From: Isoetes taiwanensis
Lineage: Eukaryota > Streptophyta > Lycopodiopsida > Isoetales > Isoetaceae
DNA length: 64,000 nt
Reading direction: 5' to 3'
NCBI GenBank assembly: GCA_021234155.1
Contig: JAJEKV010000081.1
Location: forward strand, 1,541,755-1,605,754
Shown: one piece after another, positions 36,480 through 47,560 of the stretch
How positions within the stretch are numbered: position 1 is the first letter of the stretch
How the letters are laid out: each line of letters starts with the position of its first letter
The notes under the pieces: generated by a model
Seen by the model: only the letters and a program-made list of their open reading frames with translations
Database searches by the model: none
Told to the model about the DNA's origin: nothing
Program-made: the position numbers and the translations under genes

Positions 36480-39400
36480 GGGAGCTTCATTGACATTTAA
36501 CGTCACGGCGTTCCACAAGAACGATCGGGTAGAATGGCTCACCGAGCCAAATAAAGATGAAACGATGTTGAATGTATGGATAATGATGCAAGTGGTTGCA
36601 TCAAATTGTCACGCCCTCGGGATGGACAAAAACAATGTATAATTTTTTATGAATGGGAAACAAGTAGTATAATGCGCTAAGTTATTTGTTCTATTTGTGT
36701 TTTGTCAAGACCCCAATGCATCTATAGGTTTGTACTCGTGCTTGTGTTCATGTTCACTTGTACCTCGATATCTATTCGAGACCGCCGGGCGCAAAGAGTT
36801 TATACTTGTCTTCCAAGTAGAGTGCACGGAGAATGGCAGAGGTAGTCACCGGCGACTTCGATCGGTGAGATGTCGATGAAAATGATAGTGAGTATGACCT
36901 TCATGACACCGAGGATGACACAATGTCGAGGGAGGACACCGGGAAAATGCAAAGGATGGTGGAACCCGCCGGGTCGTTGTTCCACAAGTTACTCCCACCC
37001 AAGATTCCCAAGAACCGCTTGTACATGAACTGGTTTGTTCTCTACCCGGACCCAGCTCAATGGCTCCGATGTTGCTCCTCGTGGTGGTTATGCCCTCAAC
37101 GAAGTCTGGTATGGGTTGATGAGGTGGTGCCTACAAGAACACTATGTTCCCCACCCGTCCCCGGCCAAGTGCGCCGCTGATCCCGCTTGACCCCTGGCCT
37201 CGTAGAGAAGGGAGGCCACCCATCGAAAGCACCATGTCCGGTTGATGTACCGGGGTGGGCTGCATATTGTGAGGAGTTTGCAGTTGACGATGACTCCAAC
37301 GGTTGGTTGTACCGGGCAGAACCGGCCTCATAAGTTAGTCCCTTACGCGGAGTTTTGGAGCCACTAGTTGCCATGGGCCACTTGAATGGAAGCACCCATC
37401 TGGTCCCCATCGCCACGCTTTGAAAAGATTTCGAGGAATGGGAAATCGGTCATGGCGCCATGGCATCCCACAGAATACATAATCATGCATGCATGGAAGT
37501 GTGCATGTGCAAAAGTGGTCGCACCATGAAGGATAGCGGACTTCAACTACTCCGAGGAGACCACCGCGGACCGCCGAGCAAAGGGTGATTGAGCTTCAAA
37601 CCACTCATCGTGGTCCGCTTGGTCCATGGACATCAACGTGTCGTGGTTGCGACGGGTGAGATTGTGGATGACTATGCCTGCCACCGATGGAGGCAACCAT
37701 GCGAGAGAGGGACCCGGGGATAGGCAAATCGGGCGGTCCCACCGCAGAGGGATGCTTGTTTCGCTTGCGACAAAGTGAAGATAATGGAAATGGTGCACGG
37801 ATATACGCTAGCACGTAACACACCGCCATGATCCTTTCACCAATGCGAGGATTGGTCCATGCCCGCAGCATCCCGAATCGCTATGGCGGCCGCCTTTGGA
37901 GCTTAGAAGTATTGGAATGACCCGCTTCAAGCGTGGGGCGCCGCAAGAGCACGGGGACCACAAATACGATGACAAGAAGCCCAGCTAAGAGAGAGTCACA
38001 TACCGCTTCACGATGGCGCAGGAGGATGTGTGGCAATTGGCCTACCGGCAGAGAATACTCGGTAAGCTCCACTGAAAATTCTTTTACTATGGAACAGTGA
38101 TGTTGTTGTAGATTCCAAGAATGCTTAGTTTTTGGAATAGTAATTAACTTGGAGTTCTCACTCAACTTTGTCATTCTGGATATGCTTACCCTTGGTCCAA
38201 ACTATTGTTTCAATGAAATTGTCACCGTAAATAATTTATCATTTAATCTCACCACATTGCACCTCGTAGGTGGGAGTTTGGGTACGGACTGGGAAAGCCT
38301 TGAGAGCGGGATAGACGATTGGAAAGCCGCCGGGAAGGTGATTTTCCACCAGCCCCGAATCCTAATGCCGCACCGTTGGTTCGCCATGGATCCTAGTCAT
38401 CCAAGATGAGCCGGATGTTGGAGGTCTGCCAAGGTGGAGCGGTGGTGGTGGTTGGGCCATGGATTCAACCTTCGCACAAATCGCGGAAGTTTCCGTTTGT
38501 GCTGAGCCGTTGTCCCGATTGCCGGGGTGTGGGGTACCGAGTTTTACATGCTCTGCGGCCAGAGGCCGGCGAGGGCACCAACGACATGCCCCGAAGATAG
38601 CACTACGCCTTGTCTTCGAAAGTGAATGGGCACAATCGCCCAGTCAATCACCATTGACATGGACGGCTGTGAGAGACGGGCTATCACCGAGGTTGTGTCA
38701 GAAGACCCACATTGTTGGCAAGATGGCGAGCAGGTGCATTGATTGTATCAACACATTGGAAACGATAGTCGTGGTTTTGCAAAACGGGTTGCGGGCAATG
38801 TTCTTGCATGTTGGTTCCATGTCAGCCGCGGCGTGGCAAAAATATCCATTGCCACGCCCGCCGGAGGTGCTAAAGAAAGACGTGGCTTTGCGGCTGTCAA
38901 AGTTGATGACAGAGCCAAATGCCCACGCCTACAGTGTCCAGCTAGCACAATTTCAACTTCTCTACGGACAAAACCACATCATACAAGGGTGAGTGCACAA
39001 CGAGATTAGTTGTTTCATCCCCGACTCTGGGCCAAACAAAGTGTTTGCTGATGTAGGTACCTGAATCACAAACCGTTGAATGGGGCTTACGTGGGATGGT
39101 AAATGGCGAGGCACAAACGGATGTTCAACCATGCTAACGTCGACACAACAAACTACGTGGAATCACACTGGAAAGTTTTGAAGACCCAAACCTTGCAGTG
39201 CAAAGTTAATATAAGGATGTACACACTAGTGTCTCATCTCATTGGCTTTCCGGATGGGACCATGCCAGCTGGAGGCACAATCCTCACTTTCGCGAAGAAA
39301 GATGGAGTCTTGGTAAGTACACACGGGTGTAACCTCTCTCGCGTGTGCTGCCCCTAACCTCTCTTTTCCATGCAGCCGAAGTTTGGACGCTTATAGCACA

Positions 39401-39700
39401 CGCCATATCCAAAGAGACATGCAGTGCTCACTCCATTATCCAATCTTTGCACGATAACCCCAACGCCATCCGGTTGGAAGATGTTTGCGGACGCCGGGTT
39501 AATTTTGGCTAGCCACCAGCGGAGGATTGAGATACACTCGGCATATGAGGATGCGATATTGCGATTGCCCATGCCCTCATGCCGTGCAAACATCTCATAG
39601 CGGGAGACTATTTCCTTACCAAAGAGCCACCCCGCATTGTACAATGAGCTATTTCCCAACCGACAATTCATTCGCCCCATGCCTCACGCGGCCTCGCCCG
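36480..39700 (+). pseudogene. Mutator-like (MULE) transposase, strongly decayed
   Basis: Scattered + strand pieces in several frames follow the order of a plant MULE transposase. An acidic N-terminal stretch (NDSEYDLHDTEDDT near 36880) is followed by KNRLYMNWFVLYPD (37012). MDSTFAQ near 38459 resembles the catalytic MDATF-type start of the DDE core. CWFHVSRGVAKI near 38812 resembles the conserved Cys-x-x-His-Val segment. NVDTTNYVESHWKVLKTQTL near 39137 resembles the C-terminal N-x-x-V-E-x-x-H-x-x-L-K block. A last readable stretch is HSAYEDAILRLPMPSCRANI (39534). Many stops and frame changes lie between. The family call rests on motif order, not a complete domain; terminal repeats were not found. 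Confidence 0.5.
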
Positions 39701-41390
39701 CACTGCGAACGACGCGTCGATGTCCCGATGTCCGCTGCTACAACAATGGGATCTGCGTTGCTCATGGTCGAACACCGACCGCGGCAAGCCACTATGCAAA
39801 ATGCTCATGCTCTTGACCCGGGAGATGTCGTGAAATTATATCCAAGGTTCGGCAGGCGGTCCGATTCTATAGAGACGCCTACCGCCCCCGGTTCCACGCT
39901 TTCATGGCGTTACTGACGGACAGCAAGAACATGCCCGTAGTGGAGTCCACGGATGGCGTCGCGAGGTAATGACCGCTCGAGGGACCAACCACCACGACCT
40001 CGCGCACGAGGGAGAGGCCACACAGAAAACTGATGGGCCATCACTCATAGCTACCATGTCACCGCCCTCCCAGTTATCTTCTTTACATAATGTTACACAC
40101 ATGATTACATTATCACATACATAATGTTACATATAATGTTACATACATGATTACATGATTACGCAGAAAAGCTTCTAGTTACATAGATCCCAAACAGCAC
40201 TAACAGTGACCACCGAGTCTCTGTTGGTATCAGTACACCCTACAATAAAGCAGCCCGACTACTACAGGCCACTCACTCCTAAACAAACATTGCCCGTCGG
40301 TGTACCAGCCCCCTATTGCTCGGTACAACCATTCCGGTCGGTTTGCACATCGCCTCGCGACGAAATGGGCGCGATGATGAATCCAATGTGCATGCCACAG
40401 GTATTATTGTCGACCTGCAGCGAGCACAATGCCGCCACAAGATATGCTGCCGCACCCCCATCGGACGTAACCGGGTGCCCCCATTTCGAAGACCCAAGCG
40501 GTCGCGCTGTACAAAGAGAGTGCAGGTGAGATCCCGAGTGCCGGGCACAATGGCGAAGACAAGGGGACTACAAACACTCACGAGCGAAGCTGGTAGGTTG
40601 ATCGCACTCGAGACCCCCAGCGTAGGCGGTTGTCGAAGTACCACCAGCCCACGTGATCGCCATCTCCCAGGCCTAGGCGGGTGTGCGGTCCGCCGCTCAG
40701 ATGAGAGCAACAAGCATCCAATGACATCAAGACGCCAAAGATGTATGACTTTCAGCTCCTTCAAGCCGAGGATGGCATCCGAATTGAAACCGAAGCAAAG
40801 AATCGCTGTATTTACCTTGTGACGATGGGCGGAGGACCGGGCCAGAGTGTACCCGGTCGGGATGCTCGGCGAAGAGAAGTGGGAGACGACTCCTGAGGGA
40901 GGGGCGTTTCGACTCGATGAACATAGTCGTGATAATAACGGGTCTATCATCAGCAAATCGCGGCGCCTCGCCTCTCCAAGCATCATGCCGCAAGACGCTA
41001 CATACATCGGCGTCCGGTGGTTAGATTTGAACCTAAACGTGAATTTCGACGATCCATACAAACTAAACATAAACTCGACACGTACCTCATCAACACTTTC
41101 CGAATGTGCCCTCCTCCCACCGTCCATCGGGGGTGCACGCCCTCGATGAGGTCGGATGAGGTTAATGCGCGCATATCGCCCGCCCTCACAATATCCAAGT
41201 GGCCACACTGCATCGGACGCTTTCCGCAACCATGGCAAGGTGTTCGGTGGATCTGGCCGTCGTAAAAGTGCGTGGAACACCCTAACCTCTTCCCGAAAAG
41301 GTTGCACGGCCGGTTGCACGGCGGCAGTTGCAAAGGACCGCTGCAATTAAGTAAATTCTGAATTTGTTCTTGTTCACGTGCTTCACTTAT
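39701..41390. other. GC-rich, unassigned, probably part of the MULE or a neighbouring transposon
   Basis: A short ACATAATGTTACA-type repeat cluster lies at 40085-40165. A 355-codon minus frame at 40279-41346 matches nothing and is rich in Arg, Ser and Pro, as expected by chance in GC-rich DNA. Large overlapping frames occur in all directions here. Confidence 0.3.
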
Positions 41391-42216
41391 CTTTGTCAAG
41401 CCGCATCACTTTTGTTGAATGGAAGAAGCCGCTGAATCACGGACTGATAGGCTTCACATGTGTTGTAGCAGGACTTTGTTTAATAATATTCTGTGTTCGG
41501 ATTTTGTTCTCCTCGCTTGACCGTATCAGTAGTGACTCCCAAACCATGCTCATGAAATCTTAGGCTGACATGAAAAATCTTGGCCCAAAATTTTGTTTTT
41601 GGGCCATACAAATTTGGATTAGGTTGTTGGAGCGTGCAAGGGTGATCACTCTGGAACTTGAAGTTGCAACATAAGCCAGGTAATTAATCTTGCATGTAGT
41701 TTGCTCCCATTAGCAAACGAGCTTATTATCCATGTGTAGCTGGTCTAGCAAGACTTAAAAAAAGACGATGTTTTGTAGAAGTAATAAGACAGAATGGCAA
41801 ACGGGATTTGGATACTTGGCATATTAATGGTAGTAGACTTATCTGACAGCAGTTTAGAGTAGATGTAAAGCTGAATAGGCTGGTACCTAACTGGGTGCAG
41901 CAGTTTTCATGTTGCGTCAATGTCAAATTGACAGAGCCTCTACTATATCTTGCAGTATAATTAGACTATTTGAGAGATCAATCAAAGGCTTAGTCGCCCT
42001 TTTTTAATCGCATGCTAGTATAAAGCTGGAGAATTAAGTTGTGCATCTGCTCCAATATATAGCAACAAATATAGATGAGATTGCGTACGTAGTGTTTGTC
42101 CCTTTCATTTAGCATTAATATTTGAAGATTTTTGAATCGAATACAGTAAACTAATGCCTATTCAATAAGGTATGAAGGCTCAACTCAAGTAAGATAGAAT
42201 ATCCATTCGAATTGGG
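41391..42216. other. Intergenic, nothing firmly recognised
   Basis: A short + frame at 41378-41563 is unassigned. No repeats or RNA genes are evident. Confidence 0.35.
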
Positions 42217-42445
42217 TTCTTTGTGGTGGTCGCTAGGCCTTCGAGGTTTAGATTGCTTGAAGATAGATTCCTCCCAGTAAGTATCCGGGGCTGGAGCATC
42301 GATAGCACAAACGGATGGCCGATTCTTACAAATCGGCCAAAGAGATAGGCTTAAACAGGTCGTTGGGTTGTTGTGGTGGTCGCTAGGCCCTCTGGAGCCG
42401 AGATTGCTTGAAGATAGATTCCTCCGGTAAGTTTGTTGCTTTCTT
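42217..42445. repeat. Two-copy direct repeat, period 150 bp
   Basis: TTGTGGTGGTCGCTAGGCC occurs at 42221 and 42371, each followed by GATTGCTTGAAGATAGATTC. Between them is the GGCTGGAGCA ... GATGGCCGATTCTTACAAAT block shared with 35380-35430, so this repeat is also dispersed. Confidence 0.8.
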
Positions 42446-42996
42446 TGTGGTTGCAAGATTCAGAAATATCGAGTCCAGAGAAGTCAAAGATATTAAGTAG
42501 AGAACTTAGCCCGGTACATAACGCAGCAGCCTATTCGGAGTTGCATGGCTAGCTCATTATATTCATATCTGCTACAAATTTACAAGAATGCAAACAAAGT
42601 TCATCCAGCAATTTACTCCCAGTCAAGGGGATATTGCATAATTTCTTTTGAGACAATATGGTGCGGAAAAATCAAGCAAGTCTTACATACTTCTTTGTAA
42701 CAAAACTTAAGAAAACACAAAAACAGCTGAAGGAAGGAGTAAAGTTCGTCATCATATATTTGAGAATTTCAAGAATTTCAAGCATGGGTGTAATACCCAG
42801 TATATTATTTCAACTTGCTATTCTTGCTTGTTCAAATCAGGTTTAACTTTGATTTTTGATTTCAAAATTCGTGTTTTATTTCCAAATCTTGATTCAAAAA
42901 GGTTTAAGCATCTGCATCTGATTTCTGAGTACATGCAATCATCAATTGAATCCATTTGCCATGGGAATAATTTGTTTGTCTTCGTGTTTTAGAAAA
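42446..42996. other. Intergenic, nothing recognised
   Basis: AT-rich DNA without recognisable genes. Confidence 0.4.
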
Positions 42997-43734
42997 GGGG
43001 GCAAATCCTGTGGTGAATATCCTGTAGCCACCCTGTGGGATGCCTCTGCTCTTGCAAAGCCCAAGACAGAGCACTATCACACTCAGATTAATCCCGGCCT
43101 TGAGCATGGACCCCATCGGTACTTGAAAGCACACATCTCTGTGAAGAAGAAACGGAGAGCTATTGCTGCCATAAGGACGGGTTCCCATTACCTCGCATTG
43201 AAACAGTCATTTGGGGGTGAATGGCGGCACGGGATCCCCGGGGAGGAGAGGATATGTCGGTGTTGTGAGATGCACGTGATAGAGGATGAGTACCATGCCC
43301 TCCAGAAGGCTCCCCGGATATGCCCAGTCCGAAAGCAAAGGCACACACGATCTTAGATGCTCCGACACACCGGCTACATCGATTACTTTCGCATCACCTA
43401 TGGTAGCTGACCGGGAGCTTACATCCCGCAGATTTCGTCCGTCGGACTTGCTCTTGAGGGGGCATGGTATTTGAGAGCCTCTTGTTAGGTTTTTCCTCCC
43501 AAGTGGGGGTTTTTTCATCCCTATTAGTAGGGTTCTACCGTCTGATTACATTGTTTGTTTTTGGTGTTGGGGTTTTTGGCTTCTTTGGCTGTTCTCTGCA
43601 TGTACCGTCTCATAGGCCTCTGGCCTCCGTGGACGTTAAAATAAACTTCCTTCCTTCCTTCCTTCCTATCATTAGTTTTAGGGTTTTTTTTAGGGTTGTG
43701 TGGATTAGGGGGCAAATCCTGTGGTGAATATCCT
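42997..43734. repeat. 27-bp direct repeat flanking the LINE
   Basis: GGGGGCAAATCCTGTGG then TGAATATCCT is identical at 42997-43023 and 43708-43734. About 35 bases separate the TTCC tail from the right copy, and a second local duplication (TTAGTTTTAGGG, TTAGGGTTGTGTGGATT) overlaps it at 43673-43776. Confidence 0.8.
43024..43672 (+). mobile_element. 5'-truncated non-LTR retrotransposon (LINE) with (TTCC)n tail
   Basis: The + strand encodes the C-terminal end of a LINE ORF2, the reverse transcriptase/endonuclease protein: HYLKAHISVKKKRR-type start at about 43118, then AAIRTGSHYLALKQSFGG and the zinc-knuckle-like ERICRCCEMHVIEDEYHAL at about 43247-43305. A short frameshift follows. The 3' end carries CTCCGTGGACGTTAAAATAA and a (TTCC) run at 43648-43668. 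The reverse transcriptase domain itself is missing. Identical 27-bp sequences at 42997-43023 and 43708-43734 may be the target-site duplication. Confidence 0.7.
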
Positions 43735-43776
43735 CCCATTAGTTTTAGGGTTTTTTTTTTAGGGTTGTGTGGATTT

Positions 43777-44119
43777 TAACTTGACTTTTTTTAAATCCCA
43801 TGTGTTAACTCCATTTAACTATTTTGAACTAACTGTTTATTTTTATTTTCTTTTAAACCTAACGTGCAGGTTACAGAGGCGGCCTGCAGCTCACGAATTC
43901 GGCCTCCAGGCCATCGAATCTAGCCCAAATCATCAAGGCACATCCCGATTTTGCCTTCTTAGGGATTCTTAGATCATTTTGGCCTGCTTATGGCGGCAAA
44001 TTTGGGTGGTTTCGGATGGTCATTTGAAGCTCGAGAGATCACACAGCTTGAATGCTTTTGCCCCCCCCTCTTCCGCCTAGCTTGCCCCGCTTTGATCCGA
44101 ACCACCTATGGCATTGTGT
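43777..44119. other. Unassigned
   Basis: No family is recognised. A C-run (CCCCCCCC) lies at 44061-44068. Confidence 0.35.
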
Positions 44120-45316
44120 CTTGATTTGCCTCAAGATGCAATAGAAACTTTTAAATCATTATTGATGAAGCCGCACAAGCTATGGAGGTCGCCATTGGAC
44201 AACAATATTAAAGGTTGGTGTTCCTTCCTGGTTTATAGTCACAATATAAAGTTGGCGACCATTTTACGGTTGCCTCCTACCATACTTAGTGTTGAGGCGT
44301 AAAAACAAGGCCCTCGGCAGTAACATTGTTCGAAGCTTAAGTGCTATGTATGGTAGTCGGATAACTTCAATGTTGACAAGATGCGATCACGCATGCATCG
44401 ACATATCATGGATTGGCCCCTCGCATGAACTTTATGATGGAAAGGCACACTCCAAAGTCTGCGCATCACCGGGACATGGAAATAGCTGACATTATGAGTC
44501 GTGTCGTTTTCAGCTTCACGCTTATGAGCTTATGAGAATGTGGCTAACCACATACTAGGTGAGCTTGAGGGTGTGGATGACAGTGCACTAACGAGGCAGA
44601 GCCTTATTCTTATTCACACATGTGGGTGAGTGCTTTACCAGTTCGTGCTTGATTCCTTATAAATTGGAAGTACTTCTATTCTATCATTTATTTTTCCATT
44701 ATAAATACATATTAATTTTTGTAGATGTGACATGGAGGAAATGCAAGATAAGCAAAGTTTTCTAAATGAATCTCAGGACATTGGCATTATTGCTCCATAT
44801 GCAGCCCAGGTACCAGCTGCTTAGTTGTATGGCTTCAATTCCGAATGTTATGTGATGTCCTAGGGAGTAGATATGTTCTTTTGTTCCAAATTTGTTGATT
44901 GAGCCTGCAACTTTTTTCTTACAGGTTCAGCTTCTAGAACAGTTGAAATCTGAAGAAAATTTATTAAGTGGGCTAGAAATCAGCAGAGTAGATGGGTTTC
45001 AAGGCCGAGAGAAAGAAGCAATTATTATTTCTATGGTTCGTTCAAATGCTCTACGAGAGGTGAGCAGCAAATATTTTCTGTATGTGAACTTTTTCTTTCA
45101 AGTTAGCACCTCCACGAGGAACATGGTAATGAATGTTGCCATAGGTGGGGTTTCTTTGTGATCAACGCAGAATGAATGTTGCAATTACGAGGGCAAGAAG
45201 ACAATGCAGCATCATTTATTTGTGATACTGCAACAGTGTCTCGTCAAGGCTTCCTTAAGCGGCTTATTGACTATTTTGAGAAGAATGGGGAATATCTGAA
45301 TGCCATGTATATATAG
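44120..45316 (+). pseudogene. IGHMBP2/SMUBP-2-like SF1B DNA/RNA helicase, decayed
   Basis: Helicase motifs appear in correct order but in shifting frames. IIIDEAAQAMEVA at about 44152 is motif II. GDHF then RLPPTILSVEA (44255-44303) is motif III. ALGSNIVRSLSAMYGSRITS and PSHELYDGKAHS follow (to about 44455). Later exons keep introns: a block ending 44625 (LGELEGVDD), 44725-44809 (ESQDIGIIAPYAAQ, motif IV), 44925-45059 (ISRVDGFQGREKEAIIISMV, motif V) and 45145-45316 (DQRRMNVAITRARRQC, motif VI). Stops follow GQQY and PGL near 44200-44240, and a frame break lies after ARRQC. The ATP-binding motif I and the N-terminus are absent. Retained introns indicate a duplicated gene fragment, not a retrocopy. 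Confidence 0.85.
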
Positions 45317-45792
45317 AGTGCTAGGAAATTCTTAAGCGGCTTATTGCATGTTTAAAAACAGAGGTGTTTTTTTGTTTTTTTTTTTTGCCGGGGGAGGGGG
45401 AGGGGGCATTGATTTTGTCAACCCTTGCACCTTCGCCATGCGTTAGCTTTTTCGTTTGGCTCTAGTTTGGATCATGGATGGTTCTGCTTTTGGATCCAAA
45501 ATCTTTTGCAGCCCTGGATTTCCATAGATGGAGATCCTACGGCTTTGCCTTTGGTGGAATTAAGAAGGTTTGTGTCGAATCCTTTGGAGGCATGTGATCT
45601 TCTGGTTGAATTGGGACTTAAGTACTTTGATTTATATTCTTGCTCTAGAGCAGGTAGGCGCTACCATATGTAGCAAAATAACAGGGGGTTCCAGGGGGAT
45701 TTGATATAGATATAATTTCTGAAACTGTAGACCATATCTCTAAAATAATTCAATGGGTTGTTATAAAAAAAATATGATTCAAGTTTAATCAC

Positions 45793-45866
45793 GTTAGCTC
45801 ACTGGTTAGCTTGGTTAAAGTAGTTTTATTAGGACATTGAGTTATTTTGGTAGAGGTTCGAGCCCC
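45793..45866 (+). repeat. Possible tRNA-derived SINE promoter boxes
   Basis: TTAGCTCACTGGTTAG resembles a Pol III A box and GGTTCGAGCCCC a B box about 50 bases later, the order found in tRNA-related SINEs. No cloverleaf can be formed and no tail is clear, so this is tentative. Confidence 0.3.
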
Positions 45867-46333
45867 CTAATTCATATTCTAAAACCTTAAACGAAATCGT
45901 ATAGAGGCTCGAGATACCATCAAAACCTTAGGCAAACTCGTATTTGACATCTCAAAATCATAGGCGCCCCTAATCATAAATGAGTATAAGCAAAACGGGA
46001 GGTGCTCAAAGGCTCCAATATATGGTCTGGGCCGTAGGATCGATGGACCCGACGACAGTGTGCACCTCGCTTAGAATATGTAGGTAAAATGGTGCATCTT
46101 TTTCACCTTTCACAAATAAGTATGCATAGCTTTTGTTCCAGCATGATTATGTTTCTTTATTAACAAATGTTAATAGGCTGATCTTTGCTATCTTGCAATC
46201 TTTAGGTGCAACCTTCTTCATCTGAAATACAACTTCTACGGTAGAGTCTTTTGATCCTTCTTCTTTCTCGCTCTCTTGTAGTTCTAGTTATTGCAGGCAG
46301 GGGGGGGCAAACCCTTGTTTACGTGGGCTTGTG

Positions 46334-46373
46334 GCATATCCTAGGTATATGCTAGAATATCCCTAGGATATGC
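46334..46373. other. Perfect 12-bp inverted repeat (hairpin)
   Basis: GCATATCCTAGG at 46334-46345 is followed after 16 bases by its exact reverse complement CCTAGGATATGC at 46362-46373. The loop itself contains TATGCTAGAATA. Its role is unknown; it could be the end of a MITE. Confidence 0.8.
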
Positions 46374-46767
46374 TGGTGACTGCTCCAAACCTCCTATTCC
46401 CTGTAAACTGGCGGTCACCTGGTAAAAAACTGGACGTCTCTGCTGGGAGGTAAATCCCTGCGCAGGTGTTCGACTCGTGGATCAAGCTGTACAATCTCTT
46501 CCGGATTTCCCTTCTTGATATTCCTTGTAGCTTTGGCAATACCGGTTGACAGCGGCCAGCCGTGAATGCTTTAGTTCCGCCAGCTGCTCTAAGAAATTTC
46601 GGGAAATAAGTGTCTCCAGTTTAGATTAAAACGGATTTTAAATTGTTAGGTTTAAGCAGAATAACAAATTTCGATATTGACGGTCATTTATGGGGAAGTG
46701 GTTGTGTCCAGAGAAGTGCTGAAGGTCTTTTGAAGCAGAAGATTCTTTGTGCAACCCATTCTAATAG

Positions 46768-47560
46768 CTAAGTCTTCTCAGCCTTAGGGGATAGTGTATT
46801 ATCCACATTGTTTCTGCCACTAATTGTCTCTATTTCATGCACAAATGCCATGCATCCATATGCTTTAAGCATTTTATATGATGGCACATTTCCATTCCAC
46901 ATCTCATCAGGTGTTTTACCATTGATAGATAAGGAAGGTAGTTTATTTTGGATTAGTACAGCAGTTTTAACTGCTTCATCCCATAAAAAATTTGGCATAC
47001 CTGAGTGCTTTAGCATGGATCGAACTGCATCCAAAATTGTCCTATTCTTCCTTTCTGCTACTCTATTTTGCTGAGTTGTGTACCTGCAGGTTAGTTGTCT
47101 CCTAATTCCATTAATCTTGCAATGTCTTTTGAACTCTCCAGAGAGAAATTCCCCTCCTCGATCAGACCTTACACATTTTATTTTTCTTCCAGTTTGTCTC
47201 TCCATTTCCTGCTCAAATAACTTGTATGCTGCAAAAGCTTGATCTTTATGCCTTAACAGATAGCATTTAGTTTTCCTTGAATGGTCATCTATAAATGTTA
47301 TGAAATATTTCTTTCCTGTCATGCTTGTAACATTGATTGGTCCACACAAATCAATGTGTATCAGGTCTAAAATCCCACTGGCTCTTTTTGTTGATCTTTT
47401 GAAACTAAGTCTGGTGTGTTTTCCCAATAAGCATCCTTCACACAAAAAATGATCCCTTTGTTCTTCTCCTATTATCAGACCTTTCTTTATCATGTAATTT
47501 ATATTGTTTATATGTGTATGGCTAAGCCTTTCATGCCATTCTTTTGCAGTAACCAAGTTT
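46768..47560 (-). pseudogene. Copia retrotransposon: GAG-pre-integrase and integrase core
   Basis: The minus frame (46768-47556) begins with a GAG-pre-integrase zinc finger (WHERLSHTHINNINYMIKKG, CEGCLLGKHTR). The integrase core follows: HIDLCGPI, KYFITFIDDHSRKT, and VRSDRGGEF near residue 135. A normal C-terminal end and the reverse transcriptase are missing; the frame is lost after VHEIETI, at 46768. The N-terminal continuation lies at 48862-49223, beyond an inserted element. It is the same lineage as the plus-strand Copia at 49.9 kb (compare KDQAFAAYKLFEQEMER with KDQAFTTFKMFEAKMER). Confidence 0.88.

Larger units (their letters stand above)
45317..46767. other. Intergenic; SINE-like boxes and a hairpin
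   Basis: A T-run then G-rich stretch lies at 45366-45408. TAGCAAAATAACAGGGGG at 45671 matches the dispersed repeat at 32384 and 35138. Two smaller features are listed separately. The Copia frame to the right does not continue into this stretch. Confidence 0.4.

Noticed and set aside
36222-36496. Proline-rich (or leucine-rich) small proteins
   Set aside because: All three frames are simple translations of the CTC trinucleotide repeat.
40279-41346. 355-codon open frame on the minus strand, the longest in the window
   Set aside because: It overlaps other long frames in all directions in GC-rich DNA, has random-looking composition and no recognisable motif; likely accidental.
45793-45866. A tRNA gene
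   Set aside because: A-box- and B-box-like words are present but no acceptor or anticodon stem can be paired.
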